A stretch of DNA of 64,000 bases, taken from positions 1,264,529 through 1,328,528 of the forward strand of contig RPFO01000015.1 of the NCBI GenBank assembly GCA_009746045.1, written 5' to 3'. A program made the position numbers and the translations under genes. Under the pieces are notes generated by a model. It did not search any database. It was not told the DNA's origin and worked only from the letters and a program-made list of their open reading frames with translations. Of the stretch, positions 11,884 through 24,227 are shown one piece after another (position 1 is the stretch's first letter; each line of letters starts with the position of its first letter). The stretch is from Mesostigma viride. Lineage: Eukaryota > Streptophyta > Mesostigmatophyceae > Mesostigmatales > Mesostigmataceae.

Positions 11884-12222
11884 GTGGGAGGCTTAACAAT
11901 ACTGCTCGAAATGATGCACGAACGTGGCCATACGGTCCATTTTACTCGAGGCCGCCATGGTCGTGCATTCGTGAAAATTCCTCGTCCCGTTGCACGAAAG
12001 TGGCCAAAATAGGTACTTTTCCACCTCACGTATTTTTCAGTAACCGTCGACCCCTGTCGACCCCAACGGGTCAGGACGCTCAGCACATGTACCAGATTCG
12101 CGCCACTGGGGCCGGACGACCCGTAGGACCGGTCCTTCCCGCCAAAATACCGTACTTTGTGAGATCTTGGTAAAAAAGGCCTCAATTGAGCCAAAAGGCC
12201 TCAATTGAGGCCTCTGGACACT

Positions 12223-13102
12223 GAGACAATAGTATCATGGAATGTACGCGGTCTCAATAGCTATAGTACGAACTGCTACTGGCATACCCAATACTACTCG
12301 TATCAAGCAATTATCTCTGCACCTCGCATCATTACTACAGGGCTACGGCGGCCCAGCCCATGAGATCTAGCTGGGCCTGCAAGAGCATGAAATTCAAGGC
12401 CCGGGGGTCACGGCCAACAAAGCAGTGAGAGCACTAGCTCCTAATAGTGAGAGTCGCTGGGCCTGGGCGCGAGGAACCCAGGGGGGCACAGCTTTGATTC
12501 AATACCGTAAAACGGCTTCCTCACACCTCACCTGCCACACTTGGTCCCAACCGGTAGATACGGCGGTGGCTCAATGGCAAGGCCGCTGGGTACGACAGCA
12601 CATCACCTGGGGTAGCAAGCAGGGGTACCTTCTCTCAATCTACGCCCCAACCGACCCGACTGAACAACATAATTTTTTCAAAGACATGTTTCAGATGATC
12701 CACGCCATTATTTCCCACGGCCTGGAGGTCATATTGATGGGTGATTTCAATCTAGACATGGCGGCGCACCCTCAATCACGTACAAACCCCTTTCACGAAC
12801 AGCTACTAGAGCTTAACCTACACGACCTACTGCGCTCCAGGGACAACGACCACACTTGGCTTGCAACACGCGACGGTCACCGCATCACACGCCGTCTAGA
12901 CAGAATCTATGCCACGCACGCTTGGGCGGACCTTGTATGTCATGCTAGGGTAGATCGCTCTATCACTTTTTCGGACCACTACCCTTGTATTATAACCTTA
13001 AGGCAAAAATATGTACATGAATGCATGCTAAATGGTTACAACATCCATCCAATTCAATCAGGCAAAACTGCCATAAAGAAACACTACAAGTCTTCTCAAT
13101 AA
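12223..13102 (+). pseudogene. LINE ORF2 endonuclease-domain fragment
   Basis: Remnant of the apurinic-type endonuclease that nicks the target for LINE integration. It opens with TIVSWNVRGLN at 12226, has a disrupted stretch to about 12425, then a clean frame with YLLSIYAPTDPTEQ, the catalytic block VILMGDFNLDM, and the C-terminal SDHYP motif near 12976. Homology ends about 13005, where the frame continues into unrelated sequence. No reverse transcriptase follows, so the copy is 3'-truncated. The start differs from the ORF2 start at 8628, so this is probably a separate LINE copy. Confidence 0.8.
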
Positions 13103-13446
13103 ATGCTTGCACGGGGCATGCACACACCGGAAAATGAGCACGATCGACTAAGAGAGAGGAATATTTCCATAAGAGGAGAGATAGACAGCGCATCTTTGCC
13201 TTCCCCTGCAAAGATAGGAAGCACGCCAAGGCGGTATAAGGCATCAATGCCTATACGCTGAAAGCATCAAGAACTTGCCACACATGGGCACAGTTGAGAA
13301 AGGCGTATGTCTCCCACTACACAGTGGCCGGGCCCACCCGTACTGCCGGGCATAATAACACTTAGGCGATATCAACGGCCATGGATGTTGTTGGCACGGA
13401 TGAGGCACCCCGTGCCTTCTTCTGAGCATCCACGTGCTTCAAAATC

Positions 13447-16400
13447 CTAGTCAGCTCCGCCATTTGCTCGTGAAGAGCGGTGGGCTCGTCCCATGATGAT
13501 CGAGCTGCGGGGGAGGGTGGATGCCGTCATGGAGACCTCTTCCCACACCAGCAGGAAACTAGACTCATTGAAGTCGACACAGACGACGACCGGGGTATTG
13601 ATGGCTTGCAGAAAGCCATGCTCCTGAACGGACTCCGCAGTGACCTTGCGAGTTTTGGTTGTGAACATGGACGCTGATGGCTCCCACGGCTGCAGCGAAA
13701 CGCGCCCGTCTGCTTGGATGTCTGTCACAGTGGCCGCCTGCAACCATGGGGAATTGGAGTTGCCCACCTTCACCACGAAAGAGAAGCCGTCCTTCACCGC
13801 AACCTCACGGATTACAAACACGCCAAGCTTTAGGTCCCCCGCCACGGGCGCCACCGGCTCAGCCTCCTTGCGCTTCTCTGCAGCTCTAGTGCCTTGGTTC
13901 CGTCTGGCTAGCTGGTATGCCAGCAGATCCACGAGCTGCCTTGCATGTACGGCCGCTGAATGACAAAGGAACAAGCGGTGCAAACCAACAAAGACATGAC
14001 AAGATAAGGGCACACTAGTGGTACAGTCTCTTCCGTGTGCAGTCCCTTGCCAGTTTTACCAGATGGCTATGTGACAAGTGCAAAATCCGATGAGAGAGGA
14101 AACGCAGTTTTCCAAGGAAAATGACCCCATATAATTGGCTAAATTATCCGTTCATCCCACAAGCGACTATCCACCCATTCACTAGGGTGGACTGTTCTAG
14201 TGGACAAATTGCAATTCCACTTTGAGAATACCGCAAATCTCCCTTTGCTGAGCGTATTATGCTATATGTCATGTTTACCATTGCAAATCAGCAATGACAT
14301 AACTGAACTTGGCTGAACAAATACATGAAGCAATGCCATAGATAACTTACCGTACAAGTTTTGTTTGTATAGCCGTGATTTGCCGTGCTTTAAACACGGT
14401 CACAAACGAAAGAACGCCAAACCATTATCAGCCTACGGTGTTGCCTAGGCCGAAGTGGGAATTCCTGTGAACCACGCATACAACCTGCATTGTGGCAAAA
14501 TGAAAAAGCAAGAGGCGCAGTGGCTACAATAATGACGCAGCAAGTATTTAAGTTAGTAGCTAACTAGGGCAACGAACATTTATAATGAGCCAATTTTGTA
14601 ACACTGATCAAATGCAAGCATGAGGATATGTTAGCAAGAAACAATGAGGCATGCTTTGGCGGATGATAAATCAGTAATTGATAGCATACAATGCCCAGTG
14701 ATACTCACCACTTGTCTCAGGAACGGCAGCCTCAGCGTATGCTGCGTCGTCTACCTGGTCATGCTCAGGGTTGGCATCCTCCTCATCCGGCCTTGGCTCA
14801 GTCAGGCTCGGAGCCGTCTGGGACAACCTCAAAGAGGCCAGTGGCTTGGCTCGGGAAGAGCTGTTGCGCATCATAGAGAGCTTGTGCCTCGGTGATGGTG
14901 CCCGGGGTAAAGGCATGCGATATGGTGGTCTTCGCCCAGCCCTCCACCCGTGCATCCTTGGCATCAGCAAACTCTTGGAGAACAACGTGGAGCCACTCGA
15001 GGAAGGGCCCCTTGAGCGCTGTCAGCGTGAGGTCCAGCTTTACATCTTCCACCGCCACCCCCTTCTGCATTTGCTCCGTGAAGAGCGACTGCACGTGCTC
15101 GCCTAGCTGCCAGCTTACGCAGCTTGGGCTTGATGATTCCGCCGCCATCCACGTCAGCCTTCTGGCACTTCCCCGTGCACCGTGGGGGGATGTACACGAG
15201 GGTAAGCCAGCCGTACCTCGCCTTCACTGCGTTGCGGAATGTGTCAAGCATCTGCGTGGGCCAGCAGTCAAGGATGACGATCGCCGGGTGGTATGACATC
15301 AAGCCCAGCCTGCTTTTCTCGTCAAGCAAATAGGGCACGATGATGCCCTCGATCAGCTGCATGTTGGTCTCGATGTTGGCCCAGTGATTTGGGCTGCAGG
15401 CGTACGTGAACTTCATCCCCGGATGCTCGCTCTGGAGGCGCTCCCGCAGCTCCCGGTTAGGCAGGCATGCCTCGGTCTTCCCTTGCCAGATGGTCTGGAA
15501 ACCCACCGTCGTGCTTGGCATTGCCTCGACCAGCACACCAGTCACCTGGCGCTTGTCGTCGAGGCCGACCAAAGGCACCTCCTGTGCCCCCCTCAGGGCG
15601 AACGTGGTGCCTTTTGTCGGCAAAATCTGGAGGCTGATGTGGTCGAATGCCACCACGAGGGTCTGGGGGATCTGCATGGATGGTGGCGCACAACCATGCG
15701 ATGCGGAGGACCATCAACCGAATCTGTGCCTCCCAATCCGCGGGCTCCGTGCGAGTTGACTTCCCCTTCCGTGTCACGTACCCGAGCGAAGCTAGAAACA
15801 CTAGCGTCCACCGCTCCGAGACCTCGAATGATCGGCTCACTAGCAACTCTGGTTGTGTCGCCATGATGATGGCCCGGAAAATGCTAGCCATGATTGTGGC
15901 CGACATGGGCAGGCCCAGCTTGGACTGCGCCTTCACGGCATCGTGCAGCTTCTCATGAACGCGAGCACCCATCTGCACCGCTGGCTCCCGGCCACTCCCT
16001 TCCTGCTTCTTCTTCCCCTCCTTCCACGCCTCCTGGACGACGCCACGCACGGATGAACATAAGAGGGCGGGGACGGGGGGGAGGCGGGCGGCGGCGAGAC
16101 CGAGCTTTGAAGCTCTTCCCTTCAATGCAAAAACCGTGGGGCAGAAATGCATGTAACATGCGTTTCCAAAACGTTTCCCGAATTGCCCTGCGGCTTTGCG
16201 AAAAGCTGCGCCGGTAAAGGTGCCGGGGACATGTTCCAAGGGTACTACCCGCCAATCCCACCACCCGTATTGGGCCATGGCGCCATGTGGGGGGGTGTCG
16301 TCGTTGGCGGCAGGGCGGCCAATATGAAGGCGGCGTGCCGCTCGGACATGTTCCTGAAAACGCGTCCAGGCATCCCGTTGCGTCGACGTATCTGGCCAAC

Positions 16401-16450
16401 GTAGATACGCTGTCAGAGGGTACCTGCGGTTGTAAATGGCATAAATGACG
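13447..16450 (-). pseudogene. Pogo/CENP-B-like DDE transposase, frameshifted
   Basis: A cut-and-paste transposase gene on the minus strand. From about 16050 to 15690 there is a CENP-B-type helix-turn-helix region (GLPMSATIMASIF, then SERWTLVFLASLGYVTRKGK). The catalytic domain follows in another frame: LVVAFDHISLQILPTKGTTF (first Asp), DKRQVTGVLVEAM, IWQGKTEACLP, NHWANIETN, AIVILDCWPTQM (second Asp) and CQKADVDGGGIIKPKLR (third Asp). Frame changes near 15685 (in a run of five C), 15110 and 14830 break it. After an acidic stretch, a GT-AG intron (14708-13956) joins in frame to a last exon, 13955-13447, whose about 170-residue product (HARQLVDLLAYQLARRN, ATVTDIQADGRVSLQPWEP) I do not recognise. 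N-terminal exons may lie at 19.8-21.05 kb, beyond an inserted retroelement. No terminal inverted repeats were found. Confidence 0.78.
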
Positions 16451-18230
16451 CGACGGGTGCTTTCGGGGTGTGGGCGAGTGGAGTTGCATGGTAAGCGACA
16501 AATGCGTGCGCTGTAAGCGCCGGAGGCGACGCAGAGTATGGTCATCCTTGCAGTGATGGTTGTGGCGCGTGTTGATGCGACAACGCGCCAGCCATGCATT
16601 CCTCTGACTGAGGAGAAACGATAGGGGAACTGCCTGGAAATAGCAGTGTACTTCCGGTAATCAATGCCACTTGATTGCCGTATTCTGTGGAGGGTAAGAG
16701 CATGCCAGAAAGTCATAAGGTGTTTCATGATGATTCAGATGCACTGAGAGCTAAGACATCAAACAGAACCAGAGCGGAGCATATTGAGGTAAGTCAATAT
16801 TCACTGCGTAACACCCGTTACGCGATAGCGGTGGTCCATGATGCATCTCCCCGGGGCAGGATGTGGCTAACAACACAGCTGAACGGACTCGGAACATGTG
16901 GATTCCCAGTGGGGGGGGCTTCCAATTGTCATACTTGACACCTCTTTCCTGTAACGAAAAGATTTCCCTTCTTCATGTTCCAGATGAGTCACCGTGTCCT
17001 GCCTTTGTGTTTTTTTGGCGTTTGTAAAGAGATATGGGAGGGTGAACAAAAGCAAAGGCTGATGTTGCCGTGTGGGGGGGCTGATCCTTGGTTAGTCTCT
17101 CAAGTGCCCACAGAAAAACACAAGAGTAGCACACACAGCGCGCAGCCCAGCCTAGCTCCCTCAGTAAGAGTAAAAGAAAAAGGACAAGAACAGCAAAACA
17201 AGAAAAAGAAAAAGAAAAAGAACAAAACACAGACACGTAGTGCAATGTGAGCGGAATGATGGAGGAAGGTGAGAGGGGGACATCGTATTGAATGTGTAGG
17301 CATTGAGGCAGCCGAAGCATTCCATCCCCGGGTACATTCGTGGCTTTCAAAAAAGCCACAACCTGCGTGGAAGAGGAAAATGCAGGAACGATGAGTATGA
17401 TCCTGAAAACGAGGTTGAGGAAACGCGGAGAGGAAGTGCCGGCCGCTGAAACGATTCCGATGGAACTATGGGTTTCGCCGACATGAGGCGGTGCAGCTGA
17501 CTATCTCTATGGTGTCGTGTGTGACCGGGAGTGCAGTTGCAATAATGTGTTTTGGATACCAACGCTCTTCGTCGAGAGGCAAGTGCTTTGGTGCTACGCA
17601 GAGAAACACGCAGGCGGCTACCTCGTCCGCCGTCACGTTGCATTTATTTCTCATTAACTTATCATCGTGCATTGGACTTGCTTAACATAGTCCGAGATTC
17701 CTCGGCGCGACGCTAGATGCCGTTCACAAGATTCCGACGCAGCAAAGATGCTGACGGCGCGGCGTCCACACTAGGATTTATGGTACTGAGTAGAACTACA
17801 CAGTACAACTCCGACTTCTTTTTCTTTGTGAGTCGGTACGGACAGGGATGTACTCAAGATGATCGGTACGGCCGCATCCCAGTCACCGACTTCACAATCC
17901 TAGTAGTGGCAAAGTCTTGTTGGGAAACAACACCAACAAGCATAGCGGTCGCATGAACATGGTATGCATGTGCAAGACACACATCATGATGGCAAGTCAT
18001 TTATTCATCGTACCACACTGGGGAAACCCGGAAACAGAGTATGCCGGCCACCGCCAAGCATCAACGGGTGAAAACCCAGACAAGAGCCCATTACATATAG
18101 TATGCAACTCTCCCGCAGAGAGAAGCATCAAGGCCATGGTCAATGCCAATTTTAAATAGGAAATTCAGAAAAGAGTGAGAACACACATCAGTCAGGGCAA
18201 GATGTAACCCTGAAATCAGACAGGGACAAT
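16451..18230. other. Gene-free stretch
   Basis: Short frames only. It contains a small (AAAAAG)n patch at 17175-17225. The part next to 18230 may be the 3' untranslated region or LTR of the retroelement fragment at 18231-19797, but no second LTR copy is available in the window to define it. Confidence 0.4.
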
Positions 18231-19797
18231 TTAAAGTGTCGCCTGAACTAGAGGAAGCTTGTCATACTGAGGCCTAGCCTTGGCATACAGCTTGGTCAAA
18301 GCATCTGAAATGTTATCATTGTCGCGAACATGGTACAGCGAAACAGCATCACTATATTCTTTGGCACGAAGGAAGTCGAGCTTGCGCGTGCGCGCATAAG
18401 GATCAGCCAAAAAGTCAATCAGCGACTGCGAATCCGTGAAGATGGTGGTATCAACCTGTGGAATGACACGGCAAAACTTCAAACACCACCGAAGAACCGC
18501 ACGGAAATACATCAACTCCTCAGCAGTCTCGCAGAAGGCACGAGCCTCTGCATTGTCACTACCCACATCATACACCCGCCGATGTAAGCGAGAAAACCAC
18601 GCAAAGGGTGAAGGGGAAGATTCAGGGACATGGACAGTGGCAGAATTACTCAAAAGCACCACAGCGGCACAGCGCCCACGGAGCTTAGAGATATTAGCAC
18701 TATCCAAACTGCTATCACAATACGCGGACAAGTGAATAGGCCGCTCATAGTCCACCCCATGTAAGACCAACCCAGGGGAGGCAGAAATGTACTTACACAT
18801 GACATTGCGGGAAAGAGAGCACATCAAGTCATCTGGCAACCGAGCAAGCACCGCCAAGTCAGGGGAAACGGTAGAGACCAGCCAGTTCAGCTTACCCCGC
18901 AGAGAACCACACTCAGCAGGCTGAATATACTGACTAGTAAGGGATGAAATCTGAGTGATGAGCTCCTGAACATAGTCCCCCGCTGCACGCAGCGTCATCA
19001 CATATCTGCCAGAGGCATCCTTGGTGAGCATAGTGTCGACGCCACAGATCTTGACATACTTGTCCAAGACGCGGCGAATGACCTTGCCGACCGGGAAGTG
19101 CTGAGCAACAGTGGCACAAAACCAGTCTAGCCACGGTGTGGGGCCCATGCAGTCCACATCATCGACATGAATGAACACAAAAACTGGCTGCCCCTCCCAT
19201 GAGCCAACAAACAGAGAGGGGTCCAGGTCATGATAGTACATGTGCATCACATCAAGCAAAAGACGCTCGAGGCAAAGGCGCCAAATCCGAGGACCTGTCA
19301 CAGTACCGTCAACACCCTTCAAGAGACGGAGAAACTTCTTGCCCATGATAGGCTGCCACAAGGGAGGACAGCGCACATACAAGCGGGTCGTGCCAGCCCA
19401 CGCATTCTCAGCGAGCTTGGGATCACCATTCAAAAAAGCTTTGCTGAAATCCATGAGGGCTGACTCATACGGAAGTCCCTTGTTGAGCTGGCCTAGGTAG
19501 AAGGACAGGACCATGCGCCAATTATCCTTGATCAACCCAGGTGCTGAGATGGCATTGTCCGGAAGATCACTAGTACCTGAAAATTCTAGGACCACCGGGC
19601 GAACAAAAGGCACCCTAGTTGTTGTGTCAGGCACCAACTTACGCTCCAAAGTCCACTTGTGGCGCAAAAGGCGAGCACCACTGGGCACTTCATCAACCGG
19701 TTCAACAGCACGGTATGCAAGCCACCTTTCACCTGACGCAATAATGGCCTTAGTCCACCCATCTAGCCCCTCCTCCGTTTGACACTCCACATCAGCA
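18231..19797 (-). pseudogene. Copia-lineage reverse transcriptase-RNase H fragment (E)
   Basis: Open frame of 519 codons on the minus strand covering reverse transcriptase and RNase H. RT blocks: MDFSKAFLNGDP (first catalytic Asp), GPRIWRLCLE, and FIHVDDVDCMG (paired Asp). RNase H blocks: LSAYCDSSLDSAN, DNAEARAFCETAEE, IFTDSQSLIDFL and DALTKLYAKARPQ at the C-terminus. It aligns along its length with the pol of element B (18231-19790 versus 44800-46331), so it belongs to the same lineage. It keeps a YVDD-like HVDD where B has HGDD. Integrase and gag are absent: homology starts just inside the RT domain at about 19797, directly against an unrelated exon-like frame. No in-frame stop is present, so the truncation may be recent. 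Confidence 0.82.
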
Positions 19798-21050
19798 TCA
19801 TCTCTTCAGCCAATACTGGATGTGGTTGGCTGTCAAACGACCAAAGGGAGTGTTGGGGAACTCCCTCTGGAAAAACTCGGCTGTGCGTGCATTAACCTGG
19901 CCGAGTTCCTTATGCTTGTGCATGACGAGGCTGATCTCCAAGGGGTCCCAGTTGTGCCTGGGGAAGCATAGTAATGGCAGAAAAAACACACCCATGCCCA
20001 AACATTCAAGTCAGAACTAATGTGTTGAACCAATGTCGATCAACGATTAGGCAGCATACTCTATGATTGATCACATGCGCAAAAATCAACATTCCACATG
20101 CCGCCCATGCATAAGCAGTGCCAAGTGGACAATATCACAATATTGACAACATTATTTCTAACATCAGCTTGATATCCGTTCAGTTGTCAGCCATCCAATG
20201 CCAATTAGACAACTGTCAGCACCCGTGCTCGATAAAATGAAGATGAAAAATGCAAAAATATCAAGCATGGCAGGCACAACAAGAGACAAACCTCTCTGCA
20301 GCTGCTGGCTCTCCATCCACATCCGGCAGGCCTACATGTGGCCGCTCAGTTTCGGGCGTCCAGTCGTCGTCTTCAAGCCACGCTGCCATGGCTGGATGCA
20401 GCTCTTGGTCTCCCGCGGTCTTGTGGGGACGATAAGCCGCAGCCCACCAGTTAGCCAACGGCCTGTCCAACCTTACCCGCAGAAGTGTCCCCCCCTGGAC
20501 GGCCTTGGCAGGAGGACGTCCGGGCCGTGGCTTGCACAGGATAGGGTATTTCGCAGTGGAACGCTCAGGCTTGAGAATTGTCGCCAGCATCCGCTCCCAC
20601 GTCCGCCGAGCGTAAAGCGACCGTCGGCGAGGCGACAGAAGCTGGGGGGCTGGCCGGTTAACGATGGGGTCTTGGTTCGAACCGGCTGCACTTCCCAACT
20701 TCCGGAAGCCGAGCGACAGCAAGGTGGTTTGCTTGCTTCCGCTCAGCCTCAGCTGGGCTGCGTGCATTGCTGTCGGCGTGGGTACAGGGCGAGGACTCCG
20801 GCTCAGCGGCGGCAACTTTGCCGCCCAGACCGGGTTTAAATCCCACGGTGCCAGGCGTGCCAGGAGGCGGGGATGATGGAGTCTCTGGTGATGAAGGTGG
20901 GGTCGGATGAGCACGCGGCGATGGCGATGAAGGTGGCGACCAATATGCGGGTTGCGGGGAAGGCTGCGCAAACGACGGGCTCGGCCCATGACTATGTTCG
21001 CCTGCACCTACGTCGTTGTCCATCATCAGTGATGCGCCACTCACGAGCAA
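19798..21050 (-). pseudogene. Two exon-like frames, possible transposase N-terminus
   Basis: Minus-strand coding-like pieces that I cannot assign firmly. The upstream piece (about 21050-20274) has a Pro/Ser-rich beginning, a frame change near 20740, then ARRTWERMLATILKPERS and a GRPPAK AT-hook-like motif. The second piece (about 19966-19798) encodes HNWDPLEISLVMHKHKELGQ followed by FFQREFP...LTANHIQYWLKR and a stop. That pattern resembles a small helix-turn-helix of the kind at transposase N-termini. Together with the pogo-like catalytic exons further along the same strand (16.4-13.4 kb), these could be one gene split by retroelement E. That link is inference from order, strand and domain logic only. 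Confidence 0.35.
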
Positions 21051-23855
21051 TAGGGATATTGCGTAAGACTCACGATCACGGGTGTTACGTCGCGTAACTT
21101 TTGTTGTTGTTACGGACGTAAATTAGGTCCTTTGTTGCCTCAGCCATTCCGGAGCAGTTCGCTGACTTTCCTAGGCTTACGTGTAGTTAGGACCTTTTGG
21201 CCGGTCGGTACCGGGCCTTGTGACGTGGCAAGTGTACAGTATGGTGGTTCGGTGCAGTCGCGCCGCGCTGCGTACTTTAGTAGTGGTCCTTTTATCCTGC
21301 GTGTGAACCTTGTGGACGTGCGTTGGTCCTGTAGGCGAGGGTCGATGTCGGCTCGAGCATACACGCCTGTCGGCGATCATTTATGCAGCAGTTGTCCTTC
21401 GTGAATGGCACCCGGCGTGTGTTAATGATGAATTAGCACATATTAGCTAGGGTCATGGCAGTGTAGGATTGTTTCCTTCATAGTACCCTGGTTTTATTCG
21501 GTATATGGCGTATTATAATGGAATGCATTGAGAAGCAGAGTCGTCGCGTCCTAGGTCTTATAGCCAATATAGCTCCTCACTCCTAGGTATGTGAATCCTC
21601 ACTAGTTTAGGTAAGGTTAGGCGAGGTGTTTGGGATAGAGTGGAGCCAGGGCGTAACAACTGGCTACTCTTCCAGCGTGTCCAGGGAGGCCATGACTGCA
21701 GCACTCGGCCGCTGGCAGGGGGGAGACATTCACTGCACATGTTGTAATAAGGTGAAGTTTGTGCCTCACCCCGCGCGTTCGGCCTGCGTCTCGTGGGTTT
21801 TTTCGAATTTCACGATATTTATGTTCCCCGCCTGTCCAAGGTATTTTCGAAGGTCTTATGAACTTTATATTGTATAATAGAATTATGTTTGTTTGTTTTC
21901 TCACAGGGTGACCACCCACAGCCCGCATGAGTTATAATTAATTAATTAAGGGGAGGGTCCCATAGAAATATATCAAAACTTACCCCCCCTAATAACTACA
22001 GAAATGCAACTGACAACCACTGAATGATGTTTGGGGACCATAAACATGATGTTTGGGCATGCATACCACCACTTGTTGGGGGTACTACCCCCAGCCATAC
22101 ACCGGCTATGAGCTAAAAATAGCAAAAAACGCTGTCCGGGGCACATCTTGCCCAGAACAGTGGGAGAACCAGTTGCATGAAAAAAGTAATACCCATATAA
22201 AAATATCATGGGACATGGTTTCTACCTAATTGGATCAACAAAATCAGCACATCCCTTTGAGTTATTAATTTTTGGGCCAAAAATACGCTTTTTTAGGCGG
22301 GGCGTCCCCATACACACTCATAACACATCCATTAGGCCTAAAAAGTAATAGTCAAATTCTGTCATGACCATAGAAGGCACTGTCAAAGTTTGGTGGCATT
22401 CTGAGCTCAGCTGTAGCAGTTATTAATTTTGGCAGTTGGCCACCTGTGCAGACGCTAAGGAAGGCATTAGTGAGTATTAAGGCACACTAACACTTCCTAT
22501 GCCATCCAAAAGGCTCCTGACCATGCCCAATTCGACCACAATGTACAAGGAGGTGGCTGGGCACGTCATGTGCCCTTGCCTTACCTCGACACGGGCAACA
22601 TGTTGCGTGTGTGCACAACAATGAGGCAGGTAGCTCTACATGCCTAGCCGACACTTCTAAAGCATATTTCAGGTTTATGGTGTGGGCATCATCCCAAAAC
22701 CAAGCTCAAACACACCCTAGAAAGCCATATCCACTAATTGCCCAACAAGGGTAACAACAGACAGTCCACAGAGAGAGCAGAATTATCATACATGCTGCTT
22801 GCCAAGGCTTCTTACCATGGTTACCTTGCCTTGCTAGCATATGAATTAGGGCTCTCCCATTTTAGTGGGAGAAAGGCCAACAAGACAACGATAACCCCTA
22901 CCTACGTGCAGTTCCACCCATGCAGTATGCCCCTCAGAAAAACCACTGCCACCTTTCTTTCCAGCGCAATTGTTTGCCAAGAAACAAACTCAAGCTTGTG
23001 AGCCTCTAACCACAATGAAGCCTCTGCTAAGAAAGGCCGCGTCAATATTCACACAAAACTGAGTGCTGTTAGCAATCTCCTTCCAAGAAACCACTCAGCA
23101 AATCCCTGACAACTTGACGATATGCCACGGTCACGCTTTGACACATCCCAGCCATGCAACGTACATAAAAACCACTGAAAGGTGCCAGGAATCTGGCGAT
23201 GCGCAGCACGGAATGGCATTATACCTGGCGCTAACTGCACGGAAAGAAGCCGAAAACTTGCGTTGATAACCCATAAAGGAAGCGAAACATTCATAGGGTC
23301 ACGTTGATCACACGATCGTACCATTACCGGAATTGTCCTTCGCCCAGCGGCGCAAGAAAGAACAACCTTCCATGGAATAATAAGACGCGCAGACTAATTT
23401 AGAGACCGCCAGCGGGCATTCTAATTTATTCCTCTCGACGAAAACATCAGATTGGACCCCCGTGGCGATGGTCATCAATAAAATCATCGACACTGCAAAA
23501 AATGCAAACTCCGCTACGAAGTAGTATCATTTACTCATCGTCTCTAAGATTCGCTCATTTTCTCTGCATTCCGCGTGCTATCTTTTTCTACTCTGCCTGA
23601 AAGCATGTCGCCATGGCCAGCTCCGGTAGGGGTGCGCGCCCCGTGCACCACTTTTTCACAGTACGGACGGGTACCACGAATTTTTCGGCGCCAAAATATT
23701 CGCGCCGGGACCGTCCCCATTATTCTTGTTTACTTGTTTGTTTAGTCTTGGTAAACCAACGCCATGGTTAATACAGCTTTCAGTCGTGTTTCAGTTGCAG
23801 TTAGATACCGTGATTAGAGTTAACAGACGTCAGCCTTCACGGTTTCCCGGTAAAA
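21051..23855. other. Gene-free stretch
   Basis: No frame longer than about 90 codons and no recognisable domain. A short hairpin (CTCCCA...TGGGAG) lies at 22855-22872. Codon-like structure is absent. The tRNA-Pro begins just to the right. Confidence 0.5.
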
Positions 23856-23861
23856 AAGTCT

Positions 23862-23973
23862 GGGGCGTTCTGGGAATCGAACCCAGGACCTCTCGCATAT
23901 TACTTACTGCGCGGAGTGCTGCAACCGGGTTATTACCCCCTAAGCGAGAATCATACCACTAGACCAAACGCCC
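23862..23973 (-). tRNA. tRNA-Pro(AGG) with a 40-nt intron
   Basis: Reads on the minus strand from 23973. The acceptor stem GGGCGTT/AACGCCC is a perfect 7 bp, with discriminator C at 23862. The D-arm region (TTTGGTCTAGTGGTATGAT) is like plant tRNA-Pro. The anticodon stem CTCGC/GCGAG has loop TTAGGGT with anticodon AGG. The T arm CTGGG-TTCGATT-CCCAG is perfect. A 40-nt intron (23937-23898) sits at the canonical position between tRNA positions 37 and 38; the mature length is 72 nt plus CCA. A T6 run directly downstream (minus strand, at 23852-23857) fits a Pol III terminator. Confidence 0.93.
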
Positions 23974-24227
23974 ACGCGTCTTGTGTGGGGTACATCCTGG
24001 AGGAATTTACTAATATATTATGACGTGGTTGTTCTCAGGGCATCTCACAACGAATCACACCGTATGGGGATGTTGTTGTTCTGGGAAAGGTGGGCGCTTA
24101 GGTTTACGCCGCCAAAATCTTGGCGTCGTAACTTAACGCGGGAACATAACCTTAAGAATCGTAACTTAACGCGGGAATGACTGTGGCTCCAGGGTGGCTC
24201 GGCCATTTTGCCAAAGCGCGCTCCAGT

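Larger units (their letters stand above)
8665..12175. other. Gene-free stretch with diverged repeats
   Basis: It starts with the perfect 24-bp palindrome AAAAGGCC...GGCCTTTT and ends at a second copy of the same motif at 12176-12212. Two diverged segments, from about 8732 and about 9117, align with each other (both run from CATGCATTA to CATAGCCCCAATA), so they look like an old tandem duplication with a 385-bp period. A GGTAC-rich patch and a perfect hairpin lie near 11.7-11.9 kb. No supported coding sequence is seen. Confidence 0.5.

Noticed and set aside
22855..22872. Hairpin CTCCCA...TGGGAG as a terminator
   Set aside because: Short, no T-run, and bacterial-type terminators are not expected here.
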